DNA of 64,000 nucleotides from Thermacetogenium phaeum DSM 12270 (lineage in GTDB: Bacteria > Bacillota > DSM-12270 > Thermacetogeniales > Thermacetogeniaceae), in assembly GCF_000305935.1 (NCBI RefSeq), contig NC_018870.1:699942-763941 (forward strand), given 5' to 3'. The notes under the pieces are model-generated. The model saw nothing but the letters and a program-made list of their open reading frames with translations. It had not been told where the DNA came from and made no database searches. A program made the translations under genes and the position numbers. Positions 62,510 through 64,000 of the stretch are shown here, piece by piece (the first letter of the stretch is position 1; each line of letters starts with the position of its first letter).

Positions 62510-64000
62510 ATGAAACGTACACTCAGCATTTTTATTGTGCTGGTCCTGCTGCTGACCGCCCTGCTTCCCCTAACCGCCTATGCCGAGGGCGAAGGAAACA
62601 TAGACAATGGAAGCGGCAGCATGGGCAGCGGCACCAGCGAAAACTTCTGGAATCCCGGCGACGAGGGAGTGCGGATCACGGTGGTCAGAGCCAGTGATCA
62701 CGCGGTGGTTACCATTCCCGTTGATTTTACCAACAAGCATCCCGACAACATACAGGCGCACTTCGGAAAGGTGAGCAAAATATCCTACACAAATGGTTTT
62801 TCCCTGACGCCCAGCATGCAGCAGTATACCTATGTCAATCCGGCGCAAGCGGTTCCGAGAATTATCAGCTCCGGCAGCGGTAATGCCAACATTGATGATA
62901 TAAAAAGATATTTCTGTTCGGAATATACACTGATGCGGATTGCCGATGTTACCGGTTTCAATTACGACACCCTTATCAACGGTGACTACAAAATACTGTT
63001 AGAGCCAGTTGCATATATGACCTTTCAAGGCGTAAGGATTGCTGTGACTGCAACAGAAGCTGCCCTTTATGACGAGCAGCTCGGCGGCGGTTTAAGAAGC
63101 AAAATGGCTTCTCTTTCACACCAAAATCTACCACTTGCCATGTTTCTGGAAACGCCTGATCTTGGCTATCCTGCGTGGTCGGGAAGCACCACATCAAAAG
63201 CTTCCAATGCGGATATAAAGTCCTCCCTTGGCCTTGGCATCATACGGTTCAGCGAGGCGGAGCCTCCCCAGGTGAGCGGTTATGACTACACCTACCGTGT
63301 CAACACACAGGTCATCACCTCGGTTACGGTCAGCGGAGGCCAGGCCGATCCCGACCATCCTGTGACGGCGCGCTTTACCATCGGCGGCCAAACCTACACG
63401 GTGAATAATATATATTATCCCGAAGGCGACAGCCAGCTTGTGTGGGTGCGCTGGACGACACCCTCCACGCCGCAGACCATGACCATCCATGTGTCCGTCA
63501 CAGGCAGGGGCAGGGCGAGCCAGGGTACCATCACCGCCAATATTGTGGACCTGTCGGGACATGAGCCGCCAAACCCCGTCGCCAACGACCGCAACGACTC
63601 CTATACCCAACCGGCCGTTCCGAACAACCCGCAGAAAACCTCCGCCACATGGGGCGTCTGGCGTCCCTGGTGGCACGCGTATTGGGTGTGGCACTCCACC
63701 GACGAGGATTCGGGGTACTGGTGTGATCACGGCTGGTGGGAGTTCGACTGGAACACTTACACCGCAAGCCTTTCGGCCTCCATGAGCGTCGTTCCGGATG
63801 CAAAAAATCCTACTGCTTCGGGCAAAACCATGAAAAGCGGGTATGGGATCAACCAGACCGTCACTGCAAATGTCAGCACCAACCAATCCTCGGCGGTGAC
63901 GGCCGCGCAGACCGCCGTCACCTATTTCCCCGAATTCCGGTATCAGTCCTACTGGCGCCTGCTGGAGAGGACCGGTGGCGGCCTCGGCACCCAGTTTGAG
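62510..64000 (+). CDS. Secreted protein of the mobile element, 3' truncated by window edge
   Basis: The frame is open from ATG 62510 (behind AAGGAGG) to the end of the window, 497 codons so far. A signal peptide (KRTLSIFIVLVLLLTALLPL, cleavage after TAYAE) leads into a beta-rich secreted region (VNTQVITSVTVSGGQADPDH, ARFTIGGQTYTVNNI). Residues about 380-415 are extremely Trp-rich (WGVWRPWWHAYWVWHS). No named domain recognised. Probably a surface or cell-contact protein of the conjugative element. Confidence 0.85.
   Translation, partial: MKRTLSIFIVLVLLLTALLPLTAYAEGEGNIDNGSGSMGSGTSENFWNPGDEGVRITVVRASDHAVVTIPVDFTNKHPDNIQAHFGKVSKISYTNGFSLTPSMQQYTYVNPAQAVPRIISSGSGNANIDDIKRYFCSEYTLMRIADVTGFNYDTLINGDYKILLEPVAYMTFQGVRIAVTATEAALYDEQLGGGLRSKMASLSHQNLPLAMFLETPDLGYPAWSGSTTSKASNADIKSSLGLGIIRFSEAEPPQVSGYDYTYRVNTQVITSVTVSGGQADPDHPVTARFTIGGQTYTVNNIYYPEGDSQLVWVRWTTPSTPQTMTIHVSVTGRGRASQGTITANIVDLSGHEPPNPVANDRNDSYTQPAVPNNPQKTSATWGVWRPWWHAYWVWHSTDEDSGYWCDHGWWEFDWNTYTASLSASMSVVPDAKNPTASGKTMKSGYGINQTVTANVSTNQSSAVTAAQTAVTYFPEFRYQSYWRLLERTGGGLGTQFE

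Overview
The window looks like the chromosome of an anaerobic, low-redox Firmicute of the Clostridia/Peptococcaceae kind (acetogen, syntroph or sulfate reducer). The grounds are the Gram-positive gene order yvcK-whiA, rpoN next to gap-pgk-tpiA-gpmI-eno-secG, the rnr-smpB-ssrA block, many GTG/TTG starts behind strong Shine-Dalgarno sites, a tungsten-type aldehyde:ferredoxin oxidoreductase and a pyrrolysine-type methylamine methyltransferase. I cannot name the species from the sequence alone.

Layout. (1) 1-11.6 kb: conserved core, with a 5'-truncated yvcK, whiA, a DUF502 membrane protein, rpoN, the lower-glycolysis operon and secG. (2) 11.6-40.3 kb: an AT-richer island inserted between secG and rnr, genes that are usually neighbours. 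It opens with a trimethylamine-methyltransferase-like gene carrying an in-frame TAG at the pyrrolysine position, its corrinoid protein, a LicA-like choline kinase, a LicB-like transporter split by a TAA, and a small regulator. A large ethanolamine-utilization microcompartment locus follows: eutS (disrupted by an insertion sequence), eutP, eutW, eutV, eutA, eutB, eutC, eutL, eutE, eutM, eutT, eutJ, a flavoprotein, eutN, pduS-like, pduT-like, a EutQ/EutT-N-like protein, a second eutM and eutH. A tungsten aldehyde oxidoreductase with an XRE regulator comes next. The island ends in a graveyard of truncated insertion sequences, a PAS fragment and a sigma-54-activator fragment. (3) 40.3-44.7 kb: purC, rnr, smpB and ssrA (tmRNA, tag ANNEYALAA). 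(4) 44.8-64 kb: part of what looks like an integrative/conjugative element downstream of ssrA. It holds small accessory proteins, a D12-class adenine methylase, AbrB-like regulators, a large S-layer-anchored Ig-repeat protein, YodL- and SpoVG-like proteins, a Tad-type pilus operon, and a secreted protein cut by the window edge.

How the genes may work together. EutH imports ethanolamine. EutBC with adenosylcobalamin (EutT makes it, EutA reactivates the lyase) splits it to acetaldehyde and ammonia inside a shell of EutL, EutM1, EutM2, EutN and the PduT-like protein. EutE makes acetyl-CoA; the PduS/PduT-like pair and the aldehyde oxidoreductase offer electron outlets. EutW/EutV sense substrate, and two leader RNAs with ANTAR-type hexaloop hairpins next to terminators (before eutA and before eutH) are the likely EutV targets. 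The adjoining methyltransferase, corrinoid protein, choline kinase and choline-type transporter suggest, as a hypothesis, that choline or other N-methylated ethanolamines are taken up and demethylated to feed this compartment.

Most interesting points: the pyrrolysine codon and its linkage to eut; the two ANTAR leaders; the precise insertion-sequence disruption of eutS with a 4-bp target duplication, by an element carrying a highly structured GC-rich tail; and a recurrent Met/Gly C-terminal tail (EQ..GMRMGGM-like) on otherwise unrelated proteins of the mobile element.
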